Source: Sphingomonas bacterium (GTDB lineage: Bacteria; Pseudomonadota; Alphaproteobacteria; Sphingomonadales; Sphingomonadaceae). From it: a stretch of 55,244 nt of DNA. Location of the stretch: NCBI RefSeq assembly GCF_903642285.1, contig NZ_CAHJWJ010000021.1, positions 1 through 55,244 on the forward strand, in the 5' to 3' direction. Positions 23,343 to 31,937 of this stretch are shown in pieces. The notes under the pieces are model-generated. The model was given only the letters and a program-made list of their open reading frames with translations. It was not told the origin of the DNA and did no database searches. The translations under genes were made by a program, and so were the position numbers. The number at the start of each line of letters is the position of its first letter. Position 1 is the stretch's first letter.

Positions 23343-23763
23343 CCGGTTCGACGCCGAGCCGCGGTATCTCGATTGCGGGACACCGATCCATGACCACCTG
23401 CAACCCTGCCGCCTCTGCCCGCGCCGCCGCGGCTTCGTCGACGACGCCGAGCTGCATCCAAACCGCCCTGGCACCGATCGCGATCGCTTCGTCGACCGCT
23501 GCACCCGCCGCGTCCGACCGGCGGAAGATGTCGACGATGTCGATCGGATCGCCAAGCTGCGCCAGATCGCGGAACACGAATTCGCCGTGGATATGTTCGC
23601 CGGTGATCTGCGGATTGACCGGGATCACGCGGTAGCCGTGCCGCTGCAACGTCGCCATGACGCGGTAGGATGGCCGATCAGGACGATCGGATGCGCCGAC
23701 CAGCGCGATGGTTCGCGCACCGTCCAGCAGCGCCTTGATATCGGCATCGGTCGTCAAAGGCAT
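23335..23763 (-). CDS. CoA-binding domain protein
   Basis: 142 residues from ATG 23763. It is a single Rossmann domain of the YccU-like CoA-binding family: TIALVGASDRPDRPSYRVM at the nucleotide-binding loop, HGYRVIPVNPQITGEHIHGE, then DIVDIFRRSDAA and GARAVWMQLGVVDEAAA. Family members bind CoA or acyl-CoA; no catalytic role is established. It is convergent with tmk and lies 50 bases downstream of apbC on the same strand, so it may be read with it. Confidence 0.88.
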   Translation of the reverse strand: MPLTTDADIKALLDGARTIALVGASDRPDRPSYRVMATLQRHGYRVIPVNPQITGEHIHGEFVFRDLAQLGDPIDIVDIFRRSDAAGAAVDEAIAIGARAVWMQLGVVDEAAAARAEAAGLQVVMDRCPAIEIPRLGVEPVS

Positions 23764-23816
23764 CGGATCGCTCCTGCAGGTAACCGTACAACGTCGTCCG
23801 CAACCGCGCGGTTGCG

Positions 23817-24770
23817 TCAGTGCACCGACAGCCAGTCGGCAACGCGTTCCGCAATCGGCGCGAACACCGTGTCGTCCGCATTCGCGGCCGGCGGCTCGCC
23901 CGCATCGGACGCGGTGCGTATCGCGATCGTCAGCGGCACGCGGCCGATGAAGGGAATACCCAATCGCGCTGCCGCGGCTTCCGCGCCGCCATGGCCGAAC
24001 GGGTCCGACGCCTCCCCGCAATGCGGGCAGATATAGCCCGCCATGTTCTCGACCAGGCCGATGATCGGGATACCCGCCTTGTCGAAGAAATCGATCGCGC
24101 GTGTCGCGTCGATCAGCGCCAGGTCCTGCGGCGTGGACACGATGACCGCGCCGACGGGCCGGTATTTCTGCACCATCGTCAGCTGCACGTCGCCGGTGCC
24201 CGGCGGCAGATCGAGCACCAGCGTATCGACCGCACCCCAGTCCGCCTCGACCAGCTGTCCAAGCGCACCCGCGGCCATCGGACCGCGCCAGGCGATCGCC
24301 TTGCCCGGATCGACGAGCTGCCCCATCGACAGCAACGGCACGCCGTAGCGGGTGGGGACGGGGTCCAGCACCTTGTCCTTCGCCGTCGGGCGCGTGTCTT
24401 CCGCCTGCATCAGCCGCGGCTGCGACGGGCCGTAGATATCCGCGTCGACCAGTCCGACGCGCGCCCCCCGGCGCAGCAGCGCGATCGCGAGATTTGCCGC
24501 GAGCGTGGACTTGCCGACCCCGCCCTTGCCACTGGCGACCGCGATCAGCCGGCGTACGCTCCGCTCCGCGGTGGCGACGATCCGGACCTCGGCGACCCCG
24601 GGCTGCGCCGATGCGACATCGCGGATCCGGGCCTCCAGCGCATCGCGGTCGGCGGCGGCGAGTCCGGTCGCATCGAGGACCACGCCGACGCGTGCGCCCT
24701 CGATGCGGACGGTCGCACGGCCCTGCGCGATGCCCTCTATGGCAACCTTGATCGTTTCATTGTCGGTCAT
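23817..24770 (-). CDS. apbC: Mrp/ApbC iron-sulfur cluster carrier ATPase
   Basis: 317 residues. An N-terminal MIP18-like region (about 1-70) precedes the P-loop ATPase domain with the deviant Walker A GKGGVGKST at 81-89. VDADIYGPSQPRLM, DLPPGTGDVQLTM and the family marker GLVENMAGYICPHCG with its CPHC cysteine pair follow. ApbC/Mrp proteins bind and transfer Fe-S clusters in the cytoplasm. The start at 24770 gives the typical N-terminus, and a longer frame to 24806 adds only an unconserved tail. Divergent from hflK across 70 bases. Confidence 0.92.
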   Translation of the reverse strand: MTDNETIKVAIEGIAQGRATVRIEGARVGVVLDATGLAAADRDALEARIRDVASAQPGVAEVRIVATAERSVRRLIAVASGKGGVGKSTLAANLAIALLRRGARVGLVDADIYGPSQPRLMQAEDTRPTAKDKVLDPVPTRYGVPLLSMGQLVDPGKAIAWRGPMAAGALGQLVEADWGAVDTLVLDLPPGTGDVQLTMVQKYRPVGAVIVSTPQDLALIDATRAIDFFDKAGIPIIGLVENMAGYICPHCGEASDPFGHGGAEAAAARLGIPFIGRVPLTIAIRTASDAGEPPAANADDTVFAPIAERVADWLSVH

Positions 24771-24840
24771 GCGCGGGCAGATACGCCCGTCGCGGCCCCT
24801 TGCCACTGTTTTTCCGCCGCCGCCTTCTTATAAAGGCGCA

Positions 24841-25992
24841 ATGACGATCCTGCCGCGCTGGCTCCAGCCCTTCCCGAAGACTCTCAACGCGGACGCGCCC
24901 AAGGGGCCGTGGGGTGGGCCGGGCGCTGGCGGCGGCAACGACAATGGGGGCGGCGGCGGTGGCGATGGCCCGCGCAATCCATGGTCGCTGCCCCCCGGCG
25001 GCCGCAAGGGGCCGGCCCGGCCGACCGCGCTCGACGAGTTCCTGAAAAAGGCGCGGGGCGGTGGCGGCGGCTTCGGCGGGGGTGGCTTCAGCGGTTTGCC
25101 GTCTTCACCGAATGCGCGGGTCTTGTGGGCGATCGGTGCCGCGATCCTGGTGGCCGCCTGGATCCTGTTGACCGCGATCCACGCGATCGCACCGCAGCAG
25201 CGGGGCGTCGTCACCTATTTCGGTCGCTATGCCGGTACGCTCGATCCCGGCATACAGCTGACGCTGCCCGCCCCGATCGCCCAGGTCCAGAAGGTCGATG
25301 TGCAAAACATCCGCACCGAGGACTTTCCGGAAACCGGTGGTGAGAATCTGATGCTCACGGGCGACCAGAACATCATCAACCTTGCTTATTCGGTGCGCTG
25401 GAACATCTCCAGTCCCGAGGATTACGTGTTCCAGATCGCCGAACAGCGATCGACGGTGCGCGCCACTGCGGAAAGTTCGATGCGTGAAGCGGTTGCGAAC
25501 ATGACGCTGAACCAGGCGCTCGGTAGCGGCCGTACGCGGATCGAAGCCGAAGTGCAGGACCGGATGCAGCGCGTGCTCGACAGCTACAAGGCGGGTATCC
25601 GGATCCAGGGCGTCGCGATCAAGCAGGCCGATCCGCCCGAACGCGTGAACGAAGCGTTCAAGGACGTGACCGCGGCGCAGCAGGACGCGATCACTGCGCG
25701 GAACCAGGCGCAGTCGTATCTTCAACAGCTCAGCGCACGCGCGCAGGGTGAGGCCGCGCAGTTCGACAAGGTGTACGGCCAGTACAAGCTCGCCCCGGAG
25801 GTGACCCGTCGCCGCATGTATTACGAGACGATGGAGGCGGTGCTGGCGAAGACGGACAAGACGATCGTCGAAGTGCCCGGCGTCACGCCGTATCTGCCGC
25901 TGGGCAACGCGCGCAAGCTGCCCGATGCGGTGCCGGCGGCCCCTGCCGCGCCCGCAGCGACCCCGGCACCGGCGGCGGGAGGCGGACAGTGA
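24841..25992 (+). CDS. hflK: HflK, FtsH protease modulator subunit
   Basis: 383 residues. A long Gly-rich cytoplasmic N-terminus is followed by one transmembrane segment (about residues 98-117, VLWAIGAAILVAAWILLTA). A band-7/SPFH domain comes next (QRGVVTYFGRYAGTLDPG, then EDFPETGGENLMLTGDQN), and an Ala/Pro-rich tail ends the protein. HflK assembles with HflC into a large periplasmic cage around the FtsH protease and controls its access to membrane substrates. It overlaps hflC by four bases, and degP follows 111 bases after hflC, so the three form an envelope protein-quality unit. Confidence 0.93.
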   Translation: MTILPRWLQPFPKTLNADAPKGPWGGPGAGGGNDNGGGGGGDGPRNPWSLPPGGRKGPARPTALDEFLKKARGGGGGFGGGGFSGLPSSPNARVLWAIGAAILVAAWILLTAIHAIAPQQRGVVTYFGRYAGTLDPGIQLTLPAPIAQVQKVDVQNIRTEDFPETGGENLMLTGDQNIINLAYSVRWNISSPEDYVFQIAEQRSTVRATAESSMREAVANMTLNQALGSGRTRIEAEVQDRMQRVLDSYKAGIRIQGVAIKQADPPERVNEAFKDVTAAQQDAITARNQAQSYLQQLSARAQGEAAQFDKVYGQYKLAPEVTRRRMYYETMEAVLAKTDKTIVEVPGVTPYLPLGNARKLPDAVPAAPAAPAATPAPAAGGGQ

Positions 25993-26879
25993 ACGCCGCG
26001 ATCTGGCGCAACCCGATCGCGCTCGGGTTCGCGGCGCTCATCCTCGTCATCATCGTCGCGGCGACCTTCACGATCGTGCCCGAGACCGAACAGGTCGTCG
26101 TGCTGCGCTTCGAAAAGCCGATACGGACCGTGAACGTCTGGCATGCCGGCGAAATCTTCGGCAGCACGGGTGCCGGCCTGATCGCGCGCGTGCCCTTCGT
26201 CGACAAGCTGGTGTGGGTCAACAAGCGCGTGCTGGACGTCGATTACGACAATCAGCAGGTACTGTCGTCGGATCAGCTTCGGCTCGAGGTCGACGCCTAT
26301 GCGCGGTTCCGCATCGTCGATCCGCTAAAGGCGGTGAACGCGACGGGAAGCACCGCATCGACGGAGATCCGCGTCACGGAGGCGTTGCAGCCGCTGCTCG
26401 GCACGTCGATCCGCAACGAACTGGGGAAACAGTCCTTCGGAACGCTGTTGTCGCCCGAGCGAGACCAGGTGATGGACAATATCCAGGTCCGTTTGCAGAA
26501 ACTCGCCTCCCAATATGGTGTCGAGATCGTCGACGTGCGGATCAAGCATGCCGACCTTCCCAGCGGCAGCCCGCTCGACAGCGCGCTGCAGCGGATGGCG
26601 ACCGCGCGCAAGCAGCAGGCCGATACGATCCGCGCGCAGGGCCAGAAGGATGCGCAGATCATCCGTGCGCAAGCTGATGCGGACGCGGCACAGGTCTACG
26701 CGCAAAGTTTCAGCAAGGACCCGGAATTCTACGATTTCTACCGGGCCATGCAGTCCTATCGGCATACGTTCGGGGCGGATGGCGGGCCGGTGCCGGATGG
26801 CTCGACGTCGCTGATCCTGTCGCCGAACAACGCCTATCTGAAACAGTTCGAAGGCCGCGCCGCGGATCGGCCGCGCTGA
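25989..26879 (+). CDS. hflC: HflC, FtsH protease modulator subunit
   Basis: 296 residues starting at GTG 25989, overlapping the hflK stop (GTGA). A single N-terminal membrane anchor (LGFAALILVIIVAATFTIV) is followed by the SPFH domain (ETEQVVVLRFEKPIRTV, then DYDNQQVLSSDQLRLEVDAY) and the coiled-coil region with ARKQQADTIRAQGQKDAQII. It is the partner of HflK in the FtsH-regulating complex. The length is close to other alphaproteobacterial HflC proteins and no key segment is missing. Confidence 0.93.
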   Translation: MNAAIWRNPIALGFAALILVIIVAATFTIVPETEQVVVLRFEKPIRTVNVWHAGEIFGSTGAGLIARVPFVDKLVWVNKRVLDVDYDNQQVLSSDQLRLEVDAYARFRIVDPLKAVNATGSTASTEIRVTEALQPLLGTSIRNELGKQSFGTLLSPERDQVMDNIQVRLQKLASQYGVEIVDVRIKHADLPSGSPLDSALQRMATARKQQADTIRAQGQKDAQIIRAQADADAAQVYAQSFSKDPEFYDFYRAMQSYRHTFGADGGPVPDGSTSLILSPNNAYLKQFEGRAADRPR

Positions 26880-26990
26880 CCGATCGACCGAACGGGCGGT
26901 GACGCGCCCGTTCATATTCAACGATCGTTCAGCCGCTTAAGACGAAGAACGAGTGACTTCCGGACGACGATACGAGAGGATACCATCCTA

Positions 26991-28517
26991 GTGCGCTACG
27001 CCTACGCCATCACCACCGCGCTTCTCCTCGGCGGGGCGACCGCATCGCTCGCGCTTCAGCCGGGCGCTGGCCAGACCGCGCAGAACGACCCCGCGCAGAT
27101 CGCGCAGGTCGCACCGCGCGCCGGCGCGCCGAACAGCTTCGCCGACCTGGTCGCGAAGCTGCAACCTGCGGTGGTCAACATCTCGACCAAGCAGACTATC
27201 GTCCAGCAGCCGCAGGCCAATCCGTTCGCCGGCACGCCGTTCGGCGACCTGTTCGGCGGCGGTGGCGCTACCGGTGGCCCGCCGGTGAAGCGCGAAGGGG
27301 CGGCGCTCGGTTCCGGGTTCCTGATCTCGCCGGACGGCTATGTCGTGACGAACAACCACGTCATCGCGCCGGGTGCGAAGGGTGCCTCGGTCGACTCGAT
27401 CACCGTGACGTTGTTCGACGGCAAGGAATATGTCGCCAAGGTCATCGGTCGCGATCCGACATCGGACCTGGCGCTGCTCAAGATCCAGGCGTCGAGCCTG
27501 CCGTTCGTCCGCTTCGGCGATTCGACGCGGGCGCGGGTGGGTGATTGGGTGCTGGCGATCGGCAACCCGTTCGGACTCGGCTCGACGGTGACGGCGGGTA
27601 TCGTTTCGGCGCTGCACCGTGTCGCCGGTGGCGGTCCCTATGACCGGTTCATTCAGACCGACGCCGCGATCAACCAGGGCAATTCGGGCGGCCCGATGTT
27701 CAACCTGTCGGGTGACGTGATCGGGATCAATTCGCAGATCCTCGGAAGCGCGGGCGGCGGCAATATCGGGATCGGCTTCGCCATCCCGGCCGAGGACGCG
27801 AAGCCGATCATCGACACGCTCATGAAGGGCAATTCGGTCAAGCGCGGCTATCTCGGTGTCGGTATCCAGCCGATCACAGACGACATCGCCGCTGCTGCGG
27901 GTCTGCCCAAGGATCGCGGCGAGATCATCAGCCGGGTCGAACCGGGCGAGGCGGCGGCTAAGGCGGGCGTCAGGGTGGGCGATGTGGTCGTGGCGGTGAA
28001 CGGCAAGCAGGTGACGCCGGAGAACTCGCTCAGCCGCCTGGTCGCCGACGTGGCACCGGGACAAACCGCGCGGCTCGATATTTTGCGCAACAACGCGCCG
28101 TCGACGCTGAGCGTGACGGTGGGCACGCGGCCGACCGACGATCAACTGGCGGCACTGGCCGGCGGTGGCGACGATGCACTGCCGGACGAAGGCGACAACA
28201 GCACCCAGACCGCGCCGGCCAGCAATCCGCTCGGTCTGAATGTCGTGCCATTGACGCCGGCGATCGCGCGTCAGGTCGGCGTCGACGCGAACGTCACGGG
28301 AGTCGTGGTCGCCTCGGTCGATCCGTCGAGCGACGCGGCGCAGAAGCTGCAGCGTGGCGATGTGATCGTGTCGGTCAACGGCCGACCGGTACGCACGGCG
28401 GCCGATCTGGTCGTCGGTGCTGCTGCGGCGAAGGCGGCGGGCCGCGATCAGGTGCTGCTGTTGGCGCAGCGAGGGCGCAATGGCACGCAGTTCATCCCGG
28501 TGAAAATCCGCAAGTAA
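26991..28517 (+). CDS. degP: DegP/HtrA-type periplasmic serine protease
   Basis: 508 residues from GTG 26991 (GAGAGGA lies 13 bases upstream). The signal sequence ends near ALA in the first 25 residues. The trypsin-like domain carries the full triad: H123 in TNNHVI, D159 in TSDLALL and S232 in GNSGGPM. Two PDZ domains follow (RGYLGVGIQPITDD at about 282, and the C-terminal one around QRGDVIVSVNGRPV), as in Do-family proteases. It degrades or chaperones misfolded periplasmic proteins, which fits its place after hflK-hflC. A strong terminator follows. Confidence 0.95.
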   Translation: MRYAYAITTALLLGGATASLALQPGAGQTAQNDPAQIAQVAPRAGAPNSFADLVAKLQPAVVNISTKQTIVQQPQANPFAGTPFGDLFGGGGATGGPPVKREGAALGSGFLISPDGYVVTNNHVIAPGAKGASVDSITVTLFDGKEYVAKVIGRDPTSDLALLKIQASSLPFVRFGDSTRARVGDWVLAIGNPFGLGSTVTAGIVSALHRVAGGGPYDRFIQTDAAINQGNSGGPMFNLSGDVIGINSQILGSAGGGNIGIGFAIPAEDAKPIIDTLMKGNSVKRGYLGVGIQPITDDIAAAAGLPKDRGEIISRVEPGEAAAKAGVRVGDVVVAVNGKQVTPENSLSRLVADVAPGQTARLDILRNNAPSTLSVTVGTRPTDDQLAALAGGGDDALPDEGDNSTQTAPASNPLGLNVVPLTPAIARQVGVDANVTGVVVASVDPSSDAAQKLQRGDVIVSVNGRPVRTAADLVVGAAAAKAAGRDQVLLLAQRGRNGTQFIPVKIRK

Positions 28518-28538
28518 CCACGCCGATCGAACCAAGAG

Positions 28539-28569
28539 GCCGTCGTTCGCAAAGAACGGCGGCCTTTTC
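28539..28569 (+). terminator. Rho-independent terminator after degP
   Basis: An 11-bp stem (GGCCGTCGTTC with GAACGGCGGCC, one G-U pair) with a five-base loop is followed directly by TTTT. It begins 21 bases after the degP stop and separates degP from the convergent oxygenase gene. Confidence 0.85.
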
Positions 28570-28570
28570 G

Positions 28571-29548
28571 TTATTTCTTCACCAGCCCGATCTCGACCAG
28601 TCGTTCGTGCAGATAGTCATGCGCGGTGATCGGCGTCGGGTAACGATCCGGGTTCGTCGCGGTCACGCAGCCCGGCAGCGTCTCGATCAGGAAATCGGGC
28701 GCGGGATGAAGGAAGAACGGCATCGAATAGCGCGAATGGCCGCGGCGTTCGGGCGGCGGATTGACGACGCGGTGGGTGGTCGATGGCAACATGTCGTTGG
28801 TCAGCCGCTGCAGCATGTCGCCGACATTCACGACCATCGCGCCTTCCGGCGGCTTGATCGACAGCCAGCGCCCGGACTGGCGGTCGAGCAGTTCGAGCCC
28901 CGCCTCCTCGGCACCGAGCAACAACGTGATGAGGTTGATATCCTCATGCGCGCCGGCCCGTACCCCTTCGGCATCCGTCGCGATCGGCGGATAATGGAGC
29001 AGGCGCAGGACCGAATTGCCGTCCTTGACCGCCGGATCGAACCAGTCGGGTGTCAATACCAGATGCCGGGCGATCGCGGATAACAGCCGGTCGCCCGCCG
29101 CATCGAACGCGGCGAACAGTTCGACGAACGTATCGCGGAACCCTTGTGGCTGTATCGGCCAGATATTGGGCGCCATCTGCCCGGCAAAGCGATGATCGTC
29201 CGCAAGTTCGCGGCCGATATGCCAGAATTCCTTCAGATCGACCGCGCTCGCCCCCTTCGCGATTTCGGTCCTGAACGGGGTGTAGCCACGCGCGCCGCCG
29301 CCGCCCTCGACGAAATAGCCGCGTTTCTCGGCATCGGGCAGCGCGAACAAGGCCCTGGTCTGCGCCCATGCCCGTTCGATCAGGTCGGTCGGCACGCCGT
29401 GGTCGGCGACGATCGCAAAGCCGAAGCGTTCGAACGATTCGCCGAGTGCAGCCGCGAAGCCTTTTGGGTCGCGTGCCTGGTCGGCCAGACTGAGCGTCGG
29501 GACGTCGGCGGCGGCGTTGGGCGTGTCGAGCATGGTCGGTCCGATCAT
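28571..29548 (-). CDS. Isopenicillin N synthase-like Fe(II)/2-oxoglutarate oxygenase
   Basis: 325 residues. A DIOX_N-type N-terminus (GESFERFGFAIVADHGVP) leads to the double-stranded beta-helix core with the iron ligands H201 and D203 in AGAHEDINLIT and H259 in PSTTHRVVNP. R273 in HSRYSMPFF should bind the 2-oxoglutarate carboxylate. The iron facial triad is therefore complete. The substrate is unknown; relatives hydroxylate or desaturate diverse small molecules. An alternative start is ATG 29533. It is convergent with degP and divergent from the MFS exporter across about 120 bases. Confidence 0.85.
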   Translation of the reverse strand: MIGPTMLDTPNAAADVPTLSLADQARDPKGFAAALGESFERFGFAIVADHGVPTDLIERAWAQTRALFALPDAEKRGYFVEGGGGARGYTPFRTEIAKGASAVDLKEFWHIGRELADDHRFAGQMAPNIWPIQPQGFRDTFVELFAAFDAAGDRLLSAIARHLVLTPDWFDPAVKDGNSVLRLLHYPPIATDAEGVRAGAHEDINLITLLLGAEEAGLELLDRQSGRWLSIKPPEGAMVVNVGDMLQRLTNDMLPSTTHRVVNPPPERRGHSRYSMPFFLHPAPDFLIETLPGCVTATNPDRYPTPITAHDYLHERLVEIGLVKK

Positions 29549-29670
29549 ATGATCCTGACGCCGGTCTTAACCGCTTGCGGCGTGCGCGAACAGGTCGTGC
29601 AACGAGGTAGGTGTCCGAAGCATGTTCGCTGGTGACGCCCGGCGGACGATGCGGCTATGGGGGCACCATC

Positions 29671-30921
29671 ATGACCGTCACGACGATACACCCACCCTCG
29701 GCACCGGTCGGGCCGGTCCAGCGTGGCGCGCCGATCGGTTTTGCCGAGTTCGTTGCGCTCGTCGCCTCGCTGATGGCGCTCGGCGCGATCGGCACCGACG
29801 CGATGCTGCCCGCCTTGCCGGCGATCGGCGATGCATTGCACGTCGCCGGTGCCAATGCGCGGCAGTTCGTCATCACCGCGTTCGTGATCGGCTTCGGCGT
29901 CGCGCAGCTGATCCATGGCCCGTTGGCGGATCGTTATGGCCGCAGGCGTGTGCTGATGACGTCGCTTGCCTGCTACGCGATCGCCAATATCGCTGCGGCA
30001 TCGGCAGGCAGCTTCCCATTGCTGCTGGTCGCCCGGGCATTTGGCGGCGCGGCGATCGCGGCGACGCGGGTGGCGACCGTCGCGATGGTCCGCGATTGCT
30101 ATGTCGGCCGGGCGATGGCTCGGGTCATGTCGATCGCGTTCATCGTGTTCATGATCGTGCCCGTCCTGGCCCCGACCTTCGGCGCGGCGATCCTGCTGTT
30201 CGGCAAATGGCGCGGCATCTTCTGGGCGATCGCGGCGCTGGCGATCGGCGTATTCTGCTGGTTCGCCAAGCGGATGCCGGAGACGCTGGCACCGTATGAC
30301 CGGTCGCCGATCTCCGTGGAGCGGATCCTGCGCGGCTGGCGCACCGCGCTGACCGACCGGCTGTCGATCGGCTATACGCTGGCCACGGCCGCGCTGATGG
30401 GCGCGATGTATGGCTATCTCAATTCCATCCAGCAGATCGTCGCGGATGCGTTCGGTCGGCCCAGGCTGCTCGTCCTCATCTTCGCGACCACGGCGATGAC
30501 GATGGCGGGGGCGAACCTCGTCAACGCCCGGCTGGTCATGCGGATCGGTACGCGCCGGATCAGCCACGGCGCGGTATGCATGCTGATCGCGACCGCGCTC
30601 GTCCACCTCGTCGTCGCGCTGTCGGGGCATGAGACGCTGGTCGGCTTTGCGGTCCTGCAAGCGATCACGCTCGGCTGTTTCGGGCTCTCCGCTGCCAATT
30701 TCTCGTCCATGGCGATGGAGCGGATGGGTGCGATCGCCGGCACCGCGTCCAGCGTGCAGGGGTTTCTGAGCGTCACGACCGGCGCGGTCGTCGGCGCGTC
30801 GATCGGGCAGGCGTTCGACGGCAGCGTCGTGCCGCTGACGGGCGGATTCCTCGCGGCCGGGCTCGTCGCGCTCATCATGGTCGCCGTCACCGAACGCGGC
30901 CGGTTGTTCCATCGGGCGTGA
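29671..30921 (+). CDS. Bcr/CflA-type MFS drug exporter
   Basis: 416 residues with about twelve hydrophobic spans. The family signature between spans 2 and 3 is present as GPLADRYGRRRVLM, and the first span carries the typical GTDAMLPALPAIGDAL. VARAFGGAAIAATRVATVAM is the motif-C-like stretch. Such proteins expel drugs or small metabolites by proton antiport at the inner membrane. I chose ATG 29671, since a frame to 29611 adds 20 unconserved residues. No regulator is adjacent. Confidence 0.88.
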   Translation: MTVTTIHPPSAPVGPVQRGAPIGFAEFVALVASLMALGAIGTDAMLPALPAIGDALHVAGANARQFVITAFVIGFGVAQLIHGPLADRYGRRRVLMTSLACYAIANIAAASAGSFPLLLVARAFGGAAIAATRVATVAMVRDCYVGRAMARVMSIAFIVFMIVPVLAPTFGAAILLFGKWRGIFWAIAALAIGVFCWFAKRMPETLAPYDRSPISVERILRGWRTALTDRLSIGYTLATAALMGAMYGYLNSIQQIVADAFGRPRLLVLIFATTAMTMAGANLVNARLVMRIGTRRISHGAVCMLIATALVHLVVALSGHETLVGFAVLQAITLGCFGLSAANFSSMAMERMGAIAGTASSVQGFLSVTTGAVVGASIGQAFDGSVVPLTGGFLAAGLVALIMVAVTERGRLFHRA

Positions 30922-31005
30922 TTCGCGTTCGGTCGCGGAACCACCCGCGCGCCGCGCCGTTCGTTTTGCACCAGCTCCGATCGGGGCGGGAGCAGGAGAC
31001 GACGG

Positions 31006-31344
31006 ATGGGCGGACATCAGGTGCCGGGCATGGGTTCGGGCGACGACGGTTACGACGAGGAAGGCTATGACGAGTCGCAGCGCGCCGAAATCCTCGAGGC
31101 GACCCGCGACGGCCCGAGCGACGGCATCGTCCTGACCGATCTGACGCCGGACATCGACTTGGACGATGAGGAGGACGAGGACATCGACGCCACGCCGATG
31201 GATTCGCTGGAGGTCGGCGCGACCGACACCGCGGGCCTTGCCGAAGAGGACAGCGACGAGGACGATGTGCAGGACGATCTCGACGATGACGGCATCGACG
31301 ATGACGACCTGGACGACAAGGACGATGTCGCGCTGAAACCCTGA
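31006..31344 (+). CDS. Highly acidic hypothetical protein (112 aa)
   Basis: GGAG lies nine bases before ATG 31006, a convincing ribosome-binding site. The protein is dominated by Asp and Glu (for example DLDDEEDEDIDATPMDSLEV, and a tail of repeated DDD/DDL steps) with very few positively charged residues. It has no signal peptide or membrane segment and is probably disordered. I do not recognise a family. A nucleic-acid mimic, a metal binder or a simple acidic chaperone-like protein are all possible. It is flanked by the MFS exporter and a palindromic repeat. Confidence 0.6.
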   Translation: MGGHQVPGMGSGDDGYDEEGYDESQRAEILEATRDGPSDGIVLTDLTPDIDLDDEEDEDIDATPMDSLEVGATDTAGLAEEDSDEDDVQDDLDDDGIDDDDLDDKDDVALKP

Positions 31345-31352
31345 GCGACGCC

Positions 31353-31429
31353 ATGCTCCGGCGAAAGCCGGAGCCCAGGGTTGCAAGCGCAGCGGTCGGG
31401 GCCCTGGGCTCCTGCGTTCGCAGGAGCAC
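31353..31429. repeat. Composite palindromic intergenic repeat (type A)
   Basis: Two small hairpins, CTCCGGCGAAAGCCGGAG and CTCCTGCGTTCGCAGGAG, carry GAAA and TTCG loops. They are enclosed by a GCCCAGGG/CCCTGGGC outer stem, giving a cloverleaf-like fold. The element starts nine bases after the acidic-protein stop. A half copy of the second hairpin recurs at about 42229-42247. Confidence 0.75.
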
Positions 31430-31438
31430 CAAGGAATG

Positions 31439-31666
31439 CTAGTTCGCCCCCATATTCGCCAGCACGGCCAAGTCCTTCGCGTCGACCGCCGCCCCGGTCG
31501 CATCGACGACATCGCCGCCCGTCGCATTACCCGCGGCCACGGTTCCACGGTCCGGTGTCGCGTCCGCGACATCATAGGCGGTCCACAGGATGCCGCCCGC
31601 CCACAGCAATGCGGACCAGCGGCTTCGGAAGAGGCGGGGACCGACCATCGCATATGGATATCCCAA
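31439..31666 (-). CDS. Small membrane protein (75 aa), unknown
   Basis: One clear hydrophobic segment (SALLWAGGILWTAYDVA) follows a short basic N-terminus with Arg residues. The tail is Ala/Asp/Gly-rich and ends VLANMGAN. This looks like a single-span inner-membrane protein with its tail in the periplasm. Alternative starts are ATG 31666 and ATG 31651. I recognise no characterised family. It stands alone, convergent with the acidic protein across a palindromic repeat and divergent from the outer-membrane protein gene. Confidence 0.5.
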   Translation of the reverse strand: MGYPYAMVGPRLFRSRWSALLWAGGILWTAYDVADATPDRGTVAAGNATGGDVVDATGAAVDAKDLAVLANMGAN

Positions 31667-31937
31667 ACCAGCTTGCCGCTCGGCAAACGGATGCGGTTAA
31701 TCCGGTCGCCATCCATTTCCCGAAGCACGATCCCGCCAATCTGCTGCGATTGCTGCGCCGCGTTAATGGTGCAGCAAGAAACCGTTGCCGGATAACCACA
31801 TCCGCGGAATTGTCGGCTTTTTCCTGTGCTGCAATGCAACGATCGAACTGACCGCCGGTTCTGACCAGCCTCGGCATCGCGCGGCTAGGGATCGCCGGTG
31901 GACCGGGTTTGTAAAAGACAACACGAAGGTAACACCC

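Noticed and set aside
26988..28535. 515-codon open frame on the minus strand opposite degP
   Set aside because: It mirrors the degP codons exactly; degP has a signal peptide, an intact catalytic triad and PDZ domains, whereas the mirror frame has none.
29545..31839. 764-codon open frame on the minus strand
   Set aside because: It runs through the MFS exporter and the acidic-protein gene in shadow, with low-complexity Arg/Asp/His translation.
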